NCBI GenBank assembly: GCA_030068075.1
Contig: CM057839.1
Span: 47,210,960-47,274,959 of the forward strand
Direction: 5' to 3'
From: Paguma larvata
Taxonomy: Eukaryota > Chordata > Mammalia > Carnivora > Viverridae
DNA length: 64,000 bases
Both the position numbers and the translations under genes were made by a program. The notes beneath the pieces are model-generated. The model saw only the letters and a program-made list of their open reading frames with translations. It ran no database searches and had not been told where the DNA came from. Positions 22,391-34,507 of the stretch are shown here, piece after piece (the stretch's first letter is position 1; every line of letters begins with the position of its first letter).

Positions 22391-25039
22391 GAAGTGATTT
22401 TTTTTTTTCCCCTCTACAGTAAAATTTCCATTTCATTTTTTTTCCCCAGGGACTAGGATTCCTTCAGATTTTAAGGATTCAGCTCCTTACAAGGGCTTTA
22501 ATAGATGTTGTTGGGCAACATTTGAAGGTCTAAATCAGGGTGTTGACTCCAATGACCATGCTGGAATAACACAACTCTTGATGCCAAGTGGTTTCATATA
22601 CAGCTTGGAAAGCAGAGAAGCATCCATGACACTCATTGTCCAGTGTCCCTGAGAGCTATGGGCTCTCCTATGTTTCAGATAATGAAACTCTTAATGGGTT
22701 TTCCTTGGACAGGCAGAAGCACCTTTTGCCATAATCACTGTTCTTTCCTTCTTTGTCATCTTGGAAGCAAAGACCTGAGAGAAGGTGAGATATTATTTCT
22801 CTGAGGTATTTTTTTAATACTCTATTTTCTCATGGACATTTGGGAAAAAATGTGTATTTCTTCTCTATCTTCCACCTCAATTTTGCAGACTCTGTGAAAA
22901 CTGGAAAGCAACCTTCTCTGGATGGCATCCAGTTTTAGCAAATTCCTTAGGATTCATCAAATATGTCTTTAAGAACGTTAATGTAGATTGTAAAATAAGA
23001 AAACATTTAGAGAACATGAAGAAATGACTCTAAATTATAGCATTAATTGACTGGCCTTATCTGCCAACCCCTCAGAATGATCAATATTATACACAAAGCT
23101 TTTAATCAGACCCTGTATTTTCATAATATGGTATTTACATATATTTTGAAAATATATCTTCACTTTTTCCATCATACTCTATTACTTGTAGGACTCCAGC
23201 CTTAGAGCTGGCAAAAAAAAGAAAAATTATTAACCTCTGCTTTGTAAAGCCCCAGGACAGAAGTTAACTTGGTAACCTTATTATCCTAGGCCTTTACAGT
23301 CACTAGCAATACAAGGCATGTCAATTAACACTACTTGTTAGTCTATGTAAATAAATTAATCTAACACAATAAAACAGACCCAATATATTGCCATAAATTC
23401 AGACTACCTTAAGTAGCCATTGATGCATTAGTGTACTATCAGTTTTACAAATGCTGTTGGTAATTTTGATTTCTTCCATGTATGCTATTAGTCAAATCCA
23501 TGTCTAATTTCCATTACCTACAAAATCGAAGTGAAAAAAAAGGGTAAATAAGTCAGATATTATTTAAATGATCTTAGCACAAAAACACAACAAACCCACC
23601 TTATTGGGATCAGAAATAATGTTTAGATATTATTAAATGGAATATTAGATATTAAGATCACAGGTCACACTGTGGAGAAAAGAAATCTTGGGTTGGGGAT
23701 ATGAAATGTGAATGTGTGACCTTTTGGTCACACTGTAGCCTTTTCTATAAGGCCCAGCAAAGGGTCATCTGATTTTCAAGAAATGTAAGTTTTCCTTTTC
23801 AATATTTGCTTATCATAGTCATGTGTTTTCAACTATTGAGAGACCAAGATTAGTCCCATCTTTCTCCCGTGTTGCGGTAGACTTGATGTTTTTCCTGACT
23901 CTTTGTCCAGAGGCTGTGCAGAGGTTCTTTGGGCTCTGCAAGGAAGATTTCAGAGAAGAACCCTAACTCCGAGATGGAAGTTGTATCTGTAAATGACTGT
24001 TTTCTATCCTTCTTGCAATAGTTTTTTCACCTATTACACCTGTCTAGTGCCAATTTTTCTTTGCCACATCCAACTTTTAACACGCTGCCTTGACTTGATA
24101 TTGGAGCTCCTGGAACCGGTACCAAACATGCTATATTCTGATTGATATTTCCGTGACTAGTCCTCTTGACCTTCAACCAAAAAGTCTCATGTGTCCTACA
24201 AAATGTGGCAAAACTAAGTTGTTAGTTTGCAAGTAAGATACAATTCTTAGACTCTTCACACTTCTTGAAAGTAGCAATCCTATTTCCACATTTCTTTCCA
24301 CAATGACTATATGAGTCCTAGTTCCTCATATACAAATTTAATAAGCTCTTCTATCCTGCTGGTTCTCTCATTAATGAGTTAAATGTGACATTGACACATG
24401 CTCATTATCTATTTGTATGACAGTGAGGATTTTAACAATTTGAGAACTATGCTCTTCTTATAGTGTTAATATGCCAATGTCCACCTCTCATTTTCAATGA
24501 CCTAGTTCACATAATGAGACATTTTAAAAAAGCGTATAGCTGTTTAGATGCCATGCCATATGGTGAAAATTTAGCTGCACAATTGTTTCAGCCTGTTCAT
24601 TTGCAGGAGGCAAATTGGTATAAAATATTTCACCGTGCCTCATCTGTCTACACGTGGTGATCTCCTACAGCTTCCATTAAGTGTTAAAAGTCATGAAATT
24701 ATTGCTTTAAACTAAATGGTCTAGTTGATTTTCAGGTCTTGAAACATTTTACTAAATGGCTTTTATTGTGCGTTCCATGATGAGGCAATGACATGTGTCT
24801 ACTATATAGTAGGCTACTCAGTGAGGATATAGTAACAAACAAGAACAATCTGTTAACAGAATTTAAAAGTAAGTGGATATTTTAATTTGGTAAGAAGTCA
24901 ATAAATGTATTTAAAGATGTAATTGATGTCAGAATGATCCTGAATTTTCTCAATATAACCTAACTCATCTAGCAGTGATTCCAAGTGGTCACATTGCCAT
25001 AGAAAGGAATATAGTCCAGGTAGAAACATGAATCCCTGT
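22391..25039. other. Unassigned, 2.6 kb
   Basis: No repeat or gene that I can name. Some stretches (22490-22960, 23690-24200) have more balanced base composition and could be decayed LTR-retroelement interior or unique DNA. The 65-codon frame at 24463-24660 (+) has no recognisable domain. Confidence 0.4.
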
Positions 25040-26770
25040 TTTGTTCAAAGGCCATAAAACAAGAAATGATACCAATTCTGCACCATTTCTTTCCCAAATC
25101 ATTCTATGAAATCATTACAAGACAAGTAATTACACTTATATCAAAACCAGATTAAAAACAAGAAAACCTACATCATTACACTAATATTGAAACCAGATAA
25201 AAAACAAAATCTACAAACCAGTATTTCTCATAACCTCAGAGGCAAAAAGTAAACAAAACCTACCTCAACAAAATATTAGGAAATTGTATTTAACAATGTA
25301 TAAACTGAACTGTATACCATTACAAAGTGGAAATTATTCCAGGTAGGCAAGTCTGGTTACACATTAAAAAAAATGATCGATGTAATCTACCACATCAATG
25401 GGACAGAGAAGCAAAATCACATGGTCACACTTATTCAGAAAAAGGCATTTGGTAAAATGCACTATCCGTTTATGATAAAAATGTTCAGTAAACAAGAAAT
25501 AGAGAACTTCCTCAACTTGATAAAGAACATCTAAAAAATCCAACGGTTAACAAGTTAATGGTGAGAAATGACATTTCCCATTATCATTAAGAATAAGGCA
25601 AGGATGTTCTGTTACCACTCCCTTTCAAATTTTATTGGAAATTCTATGTAAGGATAAGACAAGTAAATAACAGATATACAGACAGTGAAGGAAAACATCA
25701 TACTGTCTTTGTATGTTACAAAATTTCCCATGTAGGAAATACCAAAGAATCACCACAAAAAATACTTAGTGCTACTAAAAGTGTATAGTAGGGACACAGA
25801 TTATTTTTATCAGAGTCCATCGTTTTTCTGTGTATTGGTAATGATCCATTTGAAATTTACAACACCAAAATCATTTATAAAATTTTCGTGAAATGAAATT
25901 CTTAAGTAAAACAGATTATGTGCAAGATCTAATAAAGGATATATATCTCCAAATATACAAAGAGCTCATAAACTCAGCAATTAGAAAACCAAATACCCAC
26001 TAAAAATGGTCTAAATATGCAAACAGATACCGACCAAAGTACAGATGAAAAGTAAGCATATGAAGAGATTCTCAACATCATTCATGATTGGGGAATTGCA
26101 AATTAAAATAGCAATGAAACACCCCTACACACCTATTACAATGGCTAGATTAAAAAAAAAAAACTAGTGATACCAATTTTTGGCAAGGATGTGGAGTGAC
26201 AGGAATTCTTATTCATTACTTCAGAATGTCAAAGGATTCCAACTTAGAAGAGTTTGGGAATTTTTCACAAAGTTAAACTTGACTTGCTGTGCAATCCAAC
26301 ATTCACCATCTTAGGGATTTACACAACTGATTTGGAAATTTATGTTCACACAAAACTTGCACAGGAATCCTTATAGCAACTTTACTCCTAAATTTCCAAA
26401 ATTGAAATCAAACAATACATCTACAATAACTGAATACATTGGTGCATACATATATTTCCTGATAAAAATCAATGAGCTATCAATTCATAAAAAGATCTGA
26501 AAGAATCTTAGAAGCGTATTGCCAAGTGAAAGAAGCTAGCCTCAAAAGTCCACATATGTATGATTCCATCATAGGATATTCCGGAAAAGGCAAAAGTAAT
26601 AGGAACAGTAAAAAGACCAGAAGTTTCTAGGGGAGTCAGAGGCAGTGAGAGGAATGAATAAGTGAAGCACAGGAGACATTTAAGGTAGTAAAAATATTCT
26701 CCACAAGATATATAGTGTTAAGTATTTTTCAAAATTAATAGAACTTTACAGTAAAAAGAGTATTTTATGC
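25040..26770 (+). mobile_element. Ancient L1M, reverse-transcriptase region to 3' UTR
   Basis: About 1.7 kb of decayed ORF2. It includes 'AAAAAGGCATTTGGTAAAAT' (the AFDKI-type block, near 25440), 'AAGGCAAGGATGTTCTGTTA' (near 25597, the RQGCPLS-type block), 'GGCAAGGATGTGGAGTGACA' (zinc-knuckle region, near 26183) and 'GAACTTTACAGTAAAAAGAG' in the 3' UTR. No usable open frame remains. Confidence 0.85.
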
Positions 26771-27279
26771 CAGTTTACTGACACCCCCCCCCCCAAATTG
26801 AAGGCTAAAAATCTCAGGAAGGAGTTCAAACCATGATAAGAGAATGATCTGTATTGCAAATGCATGAAATAACCACAGGTAGGGCAGCAGGAGGTGGAGG
26901 GGTGGGAGAGGGGGACACTTAGGGGGGAAGGAGCTCCTCTGGGTAACTCTGGAAATAAGCAGAGTCTTTAAGACTGAAGGCAAAAGAAAATGCATATTAG
27001 CAGTGTGAACTTGTTGATAAAATTACTTCCTTTGGGTGCACAGGTCAACAATCCTGATACCGCTATACATGCATATGGGAATTGAACAATTAAATACATG
27101 CCAGATGGTGGGAATCCTTTTCTCAGTTTCAGAATGAGAGCTTACAGATCCTCAAGGAGAGGAGGCTGGAATAAACCATTTTTTTAAAATAGATTAGTAG
27201 TGAAGGCATCAGTAAAATAAAAATTCACTTAGAGTTATAGTTGGTTCTATACAGTAATGTTTATACATGTTTGCTTTAT
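26771..27279. other. Unassigned, with a C10 tract
   Basis: Possibly further ancient L1 3' UTR; nothing firm. A homopolymer C run lies at 26786-26795. Confidence 0.4.
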
Positions 27280-28356
27280 ACAGGTTAGTATACATGTATT
27301 GATTGGTCAGATGAGATGGCCTAGAATGAGCCAGAACCCAGATGTTAGTTTTGAATACCATTCTCTAATAAATTTTTTTCTGTAAGAGAAATCGCTGATG
27401 CCAAGACTGAGGCAGATATTATGCAAGATGAGTCCGGAGCATCTTCTATCACAACTTTTTTAAGTACTAAAACTAAAAATACAAACAAAAACTGCATTGA
27501 TGGGAGGATGTCAAAAGGATACATTAACCAAACTAGAGTTCCAATCGCCAAATACTAAAACTATTTGAGAGATCAGTTAGGATTGCATTATAACCCAAAG
27601 CATAAACTAAATATCCAAATATCTATACACATAAAAAGACAAAATATTGTGAAAGAAAATACAAATCTATCTTTCAAAATATCCCATATACTTTATGTAG
27701 ATATCGTACCCTTGAAAAGGTAGAGCAAACTCCTTACCTTCTAAGACTGGCTTGCACACAGTGACTTCTTTCCAAAGAGTACAGTATGAAGAAAGGAAAT
27801 GGCAGAGAAAATTCCACTGGAAAACAGTACCTGAGCCAACTTATCAAGGATTACAGCAACAGCGGTGAGTCATACTGAGAATACGTATCCGAGACAGGGT
27901 AGGATGACAAAGCACCTTCACTATGGTCTTCCTCCCCTAAAAGACATTAACCCAGTTTAATAACAAGGAAAACAGACACATTTTAAGAGAGGGACCTTGT
28001 AAAAAAATATGTGACTAGTATTCCTCCCAACTGTCAAAGTCATCAAAAACAAGGGACGTCTGAAAAAGTCTCATAGCTATGAGGAGCCTAAGGATACAAG
28101 AACACTAAATGCAACATGGTGTCCTAGATAAATTCTGGAACAGAAGAACTGGAAAAACTGAGAAAATATGAATACAGCACAGACTTTAATAAATTTAATA
28201 TATACATATGGGTTCATTGTGAAAAATGTATCATACTAATATGTTAATAAGTGAGGAAAAAATTAGGCAGAGCCTGTATGTGAATTCTGCATTATTTTTA
28301 CACTTTTTCTGTAAATCTAAAACTTTTCTAAAAAATAAAACTTTATTAAATTTTTA
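27280..28356 (+). mobile_element. Ancient L1 3' UTR (L1ME/L1M-type)
   Basis: The stretch from 'TGACTTCTTTCCAAAGAGTA' (27762) through 'GTCAAAGTCATCAAAAACAA' (28036), 'GAGGAGCCTAAGGATACAAG' (28081) and 'CTGTAAATCTAAAACTTTTC' (28310) is a very common old L1 3' end, terminating in AAAAATAAAACTTTATTAAA. The part before 27700 is assigned with less certainty. Confidence 0.75.
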
Positions 28357-28489
28357 AGGCATATGCATCAGAAGGTAGCATGATTCAAAGTGTAAGGAAT
28401 TTTTAATGAATAAACATAGATATAGAAAGTTTCCTTTAAGCATGTGTGTAGTGGGGGGCAAAGAGGGTTATATTCACATATTGACCAAA

Positions 28490-29190
28490 AGCCAGGTATT
28501 AGAATAATTAGTGATGATTTATAATGGAACAAACTTAAAATTACATAAGTGTTCCTCCATAGAAGAATGGATAAATAATGTGTGGCATATTCACATAATG
28601 AGATTCTATAGGATAACAAGAATGATAGAATTAGCACAAAGATGAATGAATTTTACAAAGTTAATAGTGAGCTAAAACAGTCAGACAGAACATATGCATT
28701 GTTTTGATTCTATTTGTATAATGCCTTTAAAACAATAGGTGACACTGATGTATCCTGGTTACACTTTGGGGAGAGTAATGGAGTTCTGGTTAAGAAACTC
28801 ACTGAGTAGGCACACCTGGGTGGCTAAGTCAGTTAAGAACCAGACTTCAGCTTGGGTCATGAACTCACAGTTAGTGGGTTTGAGCCTTGCCTTCGACTTT
28901 GTGCTGACAGCTCAGAGCCTGGAGTCCGCTCCGGATTCTGTCTCCCGGCTCTGTGTTGACAGCTCAGAGCCTGGAGTCAGCTTCAGATTCTGTGTTTCCC
29001 TGTCTCTGCCCCCCTCTCTCTCTCTCTTTCAAAAATAATAATAAAAAAAAGACATTAAGACATTAAAAAGAAAGTCACTGAGTAAACACTAATGATTTGA
29101 GGATTTATATCTGTACATGTGTATGTATGTATATAGGTACCTATCTATGTATTAAACCTCAGCAAGAAGTTAACAAATTTGAAAGGCGTT
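28490..29190 (+). mobile_element. Ancient L1M 3' part, split by a SINE
   Basis: 'GAAGAATGGATAAATAATGT' and 'GGTTACACTTTGGGGAGAGT' belong to an old L1 ORF2 end and 3' UTR. The 3' UTR resumes after the SINE ('GATTTATATCTGTACATGTG'). Confidence 0.7.
28809..29067 (+). mobile_element. Feliform SINE with an internal 52-bp tandem duplication
   Basis: Plus-strand SINE. The segment starting at 28901 (GTGCTGACAGCTCAGAGCCT) is repeated at 28953 (GTGTTGACAGCTCAGAGCCT), lengthening the body by 52 bp. The flanking repeats AAGAAACTCACTGAGTA (28792-28808) and AAGAAAGTCACTGAGTA (29068-29084) differ at one base. The site follows TT, as L1 endonuclease prefers. Confidence 0.95.
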
Positions 29191-30130
29191 GATATGCCTT
29201 ATTTAACAGAACTGTCAGAGTTATCCCTGAAATCTAGAATACAAGCCAATGATGATACAACAGGACCAAAGCAGAACCCATGCTGAGAAATCTGGGTAGC
29301 AACAGCAAAAGGAATAAAGGGCAATTTTGACAGGCTTAGGTATTCTTCAACACTAATTGCCAACAAATACCCTCAAAATAAGAGCACCGTTTGGAGTGAA
29401 ATCCTCTGGAAACAAATATTTGATAATGACAGGATCCAACTTTTGGCAGAGCATAAAAATATAGACAGGGACTCACACAATAACGCTGGAAGATCATAGT
29501 GATCACAGTGATTATGATAACCTAAGACCTCAAAGCCACAGATCTAGTCCACAAATATCCTCCCAGAAAGACACAAATCCAGAAGATAAAGGAGAAGAGT
29601 ATGATCTGTTTGCATCTCAGATTAGGAAACAAAGGAAAGAGACAAAAGAAACATAAAATTTACTATTGGGACCATTGGGCAAATCTGAATGTGGATTTGT
29701 ACTGTGGAGGGCAATAGTCTATCAGACAATGTTAAATTGTCTGATGCTCATAAGTATCTGATGATGGTTATTATGTCATGGCATTATGTTTTCCATAGGA
29801 GCTATAGTCACCTATCAAGTTATATCAACTACAAATTCTCAGAAACTGTGTGTCTGTAAAGGTACTGAGACAAAACCATTGATGAACCTAAATGAAGCAT
29901 GGTTATTTTCCTATACGATGCTTACATATTTTTCTAAGCTTAAAATACACAAAATAAAAAGTGAGAAGAAAATCAAAACTGTTAGTATACCCTTTCATAG
30001 GATTCAGACCTCAGATTTCGTTAGAGAAAATATTATCTTAGGAAAATTGCTATAAATTCGTTTCTTATGGTAGGAAAATTTCCACTTGAAATTCAAATAT
30101 TACATCAGCTTTACCTCAGTAAAATTAGAG
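29191..30130. other. Unassigned; probably more ancient L1 or LTR sequence
   Basis: Around 29660-29830 the text resembles an old L1-type 3' end ('AATCTGAATGTGGATTTGTA'). This is weak. A 89-codon open frame at 29786-30055 has no recognisable domain. Confidence 0.35.
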
Positions 30131-30330
30131 AATATATGTAATTAATTAAAACATAGGTAATTATGTATTAATAATATATAATGTAATAATATATAATATA
30201 ATATATGTAATTACATATATTAATATATGTAATTGATTAAAACATAGGTAATTATGTATCAATAATATATAATGTAATAATATATAATATATGTAATTAC
30301 ATATATTAATATATGTAATTGATTAAATCA
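30131..30330. repeat. AT-rich tandem repeat, about 91 and 86 bp, two copies and a partial third
   Basis: Copies start at 30138, 30229 and (partial) 30315. Each full copy carries the same perfect 26-bp palindrome (30209-30234 and 30295-30320). The second copy lacks about 5 bp. Confidence 0.95.
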
Positions 30331-30516
30331 TATTCGTGAAAATATTTTCTGTTAAATTCTTAGATCTTTGGAGAGTAGTATTAGTGAATAATGTTGAAGG
30401 GCTTCTGAAATAAGTTGGTATTTTTAAGTGTTTTTAAGTTGGTATTTTTCTAGTCTTAGAGCAGAAAAAATACACTATTTTCTTATAAGTATTTTATTAA
30501 ATACATGAAAAGTTAA

Positions 30517-30680
30517 GGGACACCAGGTGGTTCATGTCAGTTAAATGTCTGACTTGATTTCAGCTCAGGTCATGGTCTCACAGTTGTGGAACAGACTCCC
30601 ATGTCAGGCTCTATGCTAAGTATTGAGCCTGCTTGGGATTCTCTCTTCCTCCCTCTGCCCCTCCCCCTGCTCACGCATGT

Positions 30681-30719
<39 letters not shown>

Positions 30720-30733
30720 AATAAACAGATATT
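30517..30733 (+). mobile_element. Diverged SINE with long CT microsatellite
   Basis: GGGACACCAGGTGGTTCATG head, CAGCTCAGGTCATGGTCTCA, CT-rich body expanded into a (CT)n run at about 30681-30716, then CAAAAATAAACAGATATT tail. Confidence 0.9.
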
Positions 30734-30838
30734 GAGGCATCTGGGTGGCTCAGTCAGTTAAGCATCTCCCTCTGCCTCTCCCCCACTCGCACTCTGTCGC
30801 TTTCTCTCTCAAAAATAAACATTAAATTAATAAAAAAT
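30734..30838 (+). mobile_element. Short SINE, internally deleted, inserted at the tail of the previous SINE
   Basis: The head (GAGGCATCTGGGTGGCTCAGTCAG, 30734-30757) joins directly to the CT-rich body at CATCTCCCTCTGCC, so the B box and most of the body are gone. A-rich tails AAATAAACAGATAT and AAATAAAACAGACAT on its two sides may be a target-site duplication. Confidence 0.88.
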
Positions 30839-30984
30839 AAAACAGACATTTAAAAAAGTCAAAGTTCAATATCATTTTTACATAATACATTAAGGTTAAC
30901 TTATTATGACAAAGAATTTAATAATAATATGAAAGCAAGTCTGCTCCTATTCAAGTTAATATAACTAAACACTAAACCCTATTT

Positions 30985-31165
30985 TAAACTTTATATACCT
31001 TTTTCATATACATTATCAAAGTGGATTTTTGTAATATTTCTGTTAGGGATGTAAACCATATAAAATTTTCCTTGTTTTAAATGTGAAGTAAGGTTCATAA
31101 AGGTTAAATAATTTTTCTAATACCATGAGCAAATCATAGAACCCAGGATTGTAGGCACATCTTTT
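30985..31165 (-). repeat. MIR fragment, minus
   Basis: 'TATACATTATCAAAGTGGAT', 'AAATGTGAAGTAAGGTTCAT', 'AGGTTAAATAATTTTTCTAA' and 'GAGCAAATCATAGAACCCAG' follow the reverse complement of MIR (deep-age SINE). Confidence 0.7.
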
Positions 31166-31768
31166 AAAACAGCGTCACTGTGTAACAATCTCCCCCAGGT
31201 CACAAATACACATTTAATGGCCAGTGTTTTCCATTTAGCAGGTAAGCCAATTGGAAAAATTTCTCCATGGATTTCACATTTCTGCAAATCTTACGAGTAG
31301 ACACACTGACAGATTTTGTTTCTAGACCATCGTTTTAAGGATGTTTGTAGAGCAAATAGCCCTGAAAGTGAAACATCTCCATCCAGAGCAGAGAAAGATT
31401 TGTTTGCTGTACGGTACAATCAAGACAATATCTCCCTCTGGGGCAAAGGCTGAGCATGTTTGTTTGAAGTCTGTTTTAAGATTGGGATTTATTAAGCTCA
31501 GGGTTTTTAAGCTGTGTAACAAAAGCACGGCACACCTAACATCTACCTGCGCCTACCTCTGCAGGATCCCCATAAGGTTTGAAAGACTGCCAACTGCGCT
31601 GTGAGTGTCTGATCCAGTTTGGTATCTCCTGCCAACATCCATGAAACTATGGAAGACTTTCTCAGTTCTTGAGAGATCTAAAGCAGTCATTATGTTCAGA
31701 TAGAAGACTTATGATGTTATTTATTCACCAGCTTCAGACTCCACTTCTAAGATGTGGTACTACTTTCA
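31166..31768. other. Unassigned
   Basis: An 87-codon open frame (31341-31604, +) overlaps a minus-strand frame of 68 codons. Neither is recognisable. Confidence 0.4.
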
Positions 31769-31788
31769 CTAAATATATATTTATTTAT

Positions 31789-31836
<48 letters not shown>

Positions 31837-31996
31837 GGAGGGGCAGAGAGAGAGAGGGAGAGAATGAATCCCAAGCAGGATCCATGCTATCAGTGTAGAG
31901 CTGGAGGTGGGGCCCCACTCCATGAACACTGAGATCATGACCTGAGCCTAAACCAAGAGTCTGACACTCTACCTACTGAGCCACCCAGGTGCCCCT
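31769..31996 (-). mobile_element. Feliform SINE, minus, with expanded GA repeat
   Basis: The CT body appears as a (GA)n run at 31792-31833. The head GAGCCACCCAGGTGCCCC is at the right. Flanks TACTTTCACTAA and TACCTCCACTAA may be a diverged duplication. Confidence 0.95.
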
Positions 31997-32770
31997 ACCT
32001 CCACTAAGTTTTAACCTGCTTTTCCTCTCTTCCTTCTTCGTCTTCTTTTTTTGTTTGTTTCTATTTGCTGATGGGATGTAAGTATTGTCAGTTGAAGCTT
32101 ATCATCTTAGCTTCTAGGAGAAAGGACAAGAAATATTTTATCAAATGACAGTGTTAACACGAAAATAGAGCATTGTTCCTCAAATTTTGTGAGAGAGCAA
32201 AGCATGCACAGTTTTTGTTCTATCTTTTTATAATTTTTGATTGGCAGAGCTACAAGTAATAAAGTAGGGAAAGACCGTTTTGAATTCCAACATCATTTCT
32301 CACAGTCTGGTATTATCTGAATAGAGTTACTTTAAGAATTTTCAATCAAATTTTTCAAAATGTTGTTTGAATTACATGCCAGATTTGTGTTCAACTGACT
32401 GACACACTAATGATTTTAATGAACTAATTAGTCTATAGCCATTTAAAATAATTTTATGTAATTGTGATAATAATTTTAACTTGACTTTTCCCTTTAGTTT
32501 CCTTTTTCTCTATAGAAAAGGAGACTGAGCACTATTGTGAATTAGGAACTTCTATGAATGCCCTATGTTAATACATTCTAATTTGTAAACTATTGCTTCA
32601 TTTAATTTTACGGGTATTGAAGCTGACAAAAAATTAGCCTTTCTTTAAAAATATAAAAACTAGTGACAAAAATACATCATAGTGCTGCAGAAGTCAACAT
32701 ATATGCTGATTTTTAATAAGTTTTTGTTAAAGTTATAAAGACAAAATCTAGAAATGTGACTGTCAGTTTT
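31997..32770. other. Unassigned AT-rich sequence
   Basis: No recognised feature before the young L1. Confidence 0.5.
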
Positions 32771-32781
32771 TAAAATTTTTG

Positions 32782-33058
32782 ATACAGTCTTGATGACCAC
32801 CACTTTGTAGTAGAGGTTGAAGTCTGGGATCATGATGCCTCCCGCCTTGTTTTTGGTCTTCAGTATTACTTTGGCTATTCGGGGTCTTTTGTGGTTCCAT
32901 ACAAATTTTAGGATTGTTTGCTCTAGCTTTGAGATGAATGCTGGTGCAATTTTGATTGGGATTGCATTGAATGTGTAGATAGCTTTGGGTAGTATTGCCG
33001 TTTTGACAATATTTATTCTTCCAATCCATGAGCATGGGATGTTTTTCCATTTCCTTGT
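32782..33058 (-). pseudogene. L1 ORF2 fragment downstream of reverse transcriptase (inverted block)
   Basis: The minus-strand translation has the typical L1 ORF2 segment after the polymerase domain: [18 protein letters not shown], then [27 protein letters not shown]. It is open across the block but cut from the start of ORF2 and from its own C-terminus, so it cannot make a working protein. The open frame extends past both edges only by chance. Confidence 0.92.
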
Positions 33059-34232
33059 GTATGGTATTGGCACAAAATAGACACATAGACCAATGGAATA
33101 GAATAGAAAACTCAGAAATGGACCCATAAGTATATGGCCACCTAATCTTTGACAAAGCAGGGAAGAGTACCCAATGGAAAAAAAAACAGCCTCTTTAATA
33201 AATGGTGCTGGGAGAATTGGACAGCAACATGCAAAAGAATGAAACTAGTCCACTTCCTTACACCACTCACAAAAATAAACTCTAAATGGATAAAGGATCT
33301 GAATGTGAGACAGGAAACCATCAAAATCCTAGAGGAGAAAGCAGGAAAAAGCCTCTTTGACCTAAGACGCACCAAATTCCTACTCGACACATCTCCAAAG
33401 GCAAGGGAATTAAAAGCAAAAATGAACTACTGGGATCTCATCAAGATTAAAAGTTTCTGCACGGCAAAAGAAACAACCAACAAAACTGATAGGCAACCAA
33501 TGGATTGGGAAAGGTTAATTGCAAATGACATATCGGATAAAGGACTGGTTTCTAAAATCTATAAAGAACTTACAAACTCCACACCCGAAAAACGAATAAC
33601 CCAGTGAAGAAATGGGCGGAAGATATGAATAGACACTTCTCCAAAGAAGACATTCAAATGGCAAACAGACACATGAAACGATGCTCAATGTCACTCATCA
33701 TCAGGGAAATACAAATCAAAACCACACTGAGATACCACCTCACACCAGTCAGAGTGGCTAAAATGAACAAATCAGGAAACTATAGATGCTGGCGAGGATG
33801 TGGAGAAACAGGCAGCCTTTTGCACTGTTGGTGGGAATGCAAACTGGTGCAACCACTCTGGAGAACTGTGTGGAGGTTCCTCAAAAAAATGAAGATAGAC
33901 TTACCGTATGACCCAGCAACAGCACTGTTAGGAATCTACCCAAGAGATCCAGGACTGCTGATGCATAGGGGCACATGTACCCCAATGTTCATAGCAGCAC
34001 TTTTGACAATAGCCAAATCATGGAAAGAGACTAAGTGTCCATCAACTGATGAATGGATAAAGATGTGGTATATGAATACAATGGAATACTATGCAGCAAT
34101 GAGAAAGAATGAAATCTGGCCATGTGTGACAACATGGATGGAACTGGAGGATATTATGCTGAGTGAAATAAGTCAGGAAGATAAAGACAGATGCCATATG
34201 TTCCCACACATAGGTAGGCTTTGGAAGACCTA
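33058..34232 (+). pseudogene. L1 ORF2 C-terminal fragment with one frameshift
   Basis: Two overlapping frames (33149-33607 and 33604-34233) together cover the C-terminal part of L1 ORF2, including [33 protein letters not shown] and then the CCHC-type knuckle. In the second frame its residues are C62, C66, H74 and C79 (C-x3-C-x7-H-x4-C). The two frames are offset by one base, and comparison with the usual L1 wording suggests a single-base loss near 33572. The endonuclease and polymerase domains are absent, so the fragment is not functional. Confidence 0.93.
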
Positions 34233-34507
34233 GCAGAGAACCAGGGGGGAGGGAAAGAGGGGAAGAGGAAAAAAAAAAAAGCCACAGAGAGGAAGGAAGA
34301 CATGACATGAGAGACTCTCAAAGAATAAGAAAGAACTGAGGGGAGAGATGGGTGTGGGAGGGGGGAGAGTGGGTGGTGGGCACAGAGGAGGGCACTCATT
34401 GGATTGAGCACTGGGTGTTGCATAGAAACCAATTTGACAATAAACTATTAAAAAATAAATTTAAAAAAAGGAAAAAGAAAAAAAATCCACACATAAAATT
34501 TTTGATA

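Larger units (their letters stand above)
32771..34507 (+). mobile_element. Young 5'-inverted L1 insertion with perfect 14-bp target-site duplications
   Basis: Exact repeats TAAAATTTTTGATA lie at 32771-32784 and 34494-34507. Between them, 32782-33058 is ORF2 in reverse orientation and 33058-34493 is the ORF2 end, 3' UTR and A-rich tail in forward orientation. The outer end of the inverted block reads, in sense, ...CATCAAGACTGTAT. The forward block begins GTATGGTATTGGCAC, so the two meet at the same L1 position with a 4-base overlap. This is the signature of twin priming. The 3' end GAGCACTGGGTGTTGCATAG... is the felid type. Confidence 0.97.

Noticed and set aside
32660..33127. 155-codon minus-strand open frame as a gene
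   Set aside because: It is the inverted L1 ORF2 block plus chance extensions on both sides.
33604..34233. 209-codon open frame as a host gene
   Set aside because: It is the L1 ORF2 C-terminus, with the C-x3-C-x7-H-x4-C knuckle, in a truncated L1.
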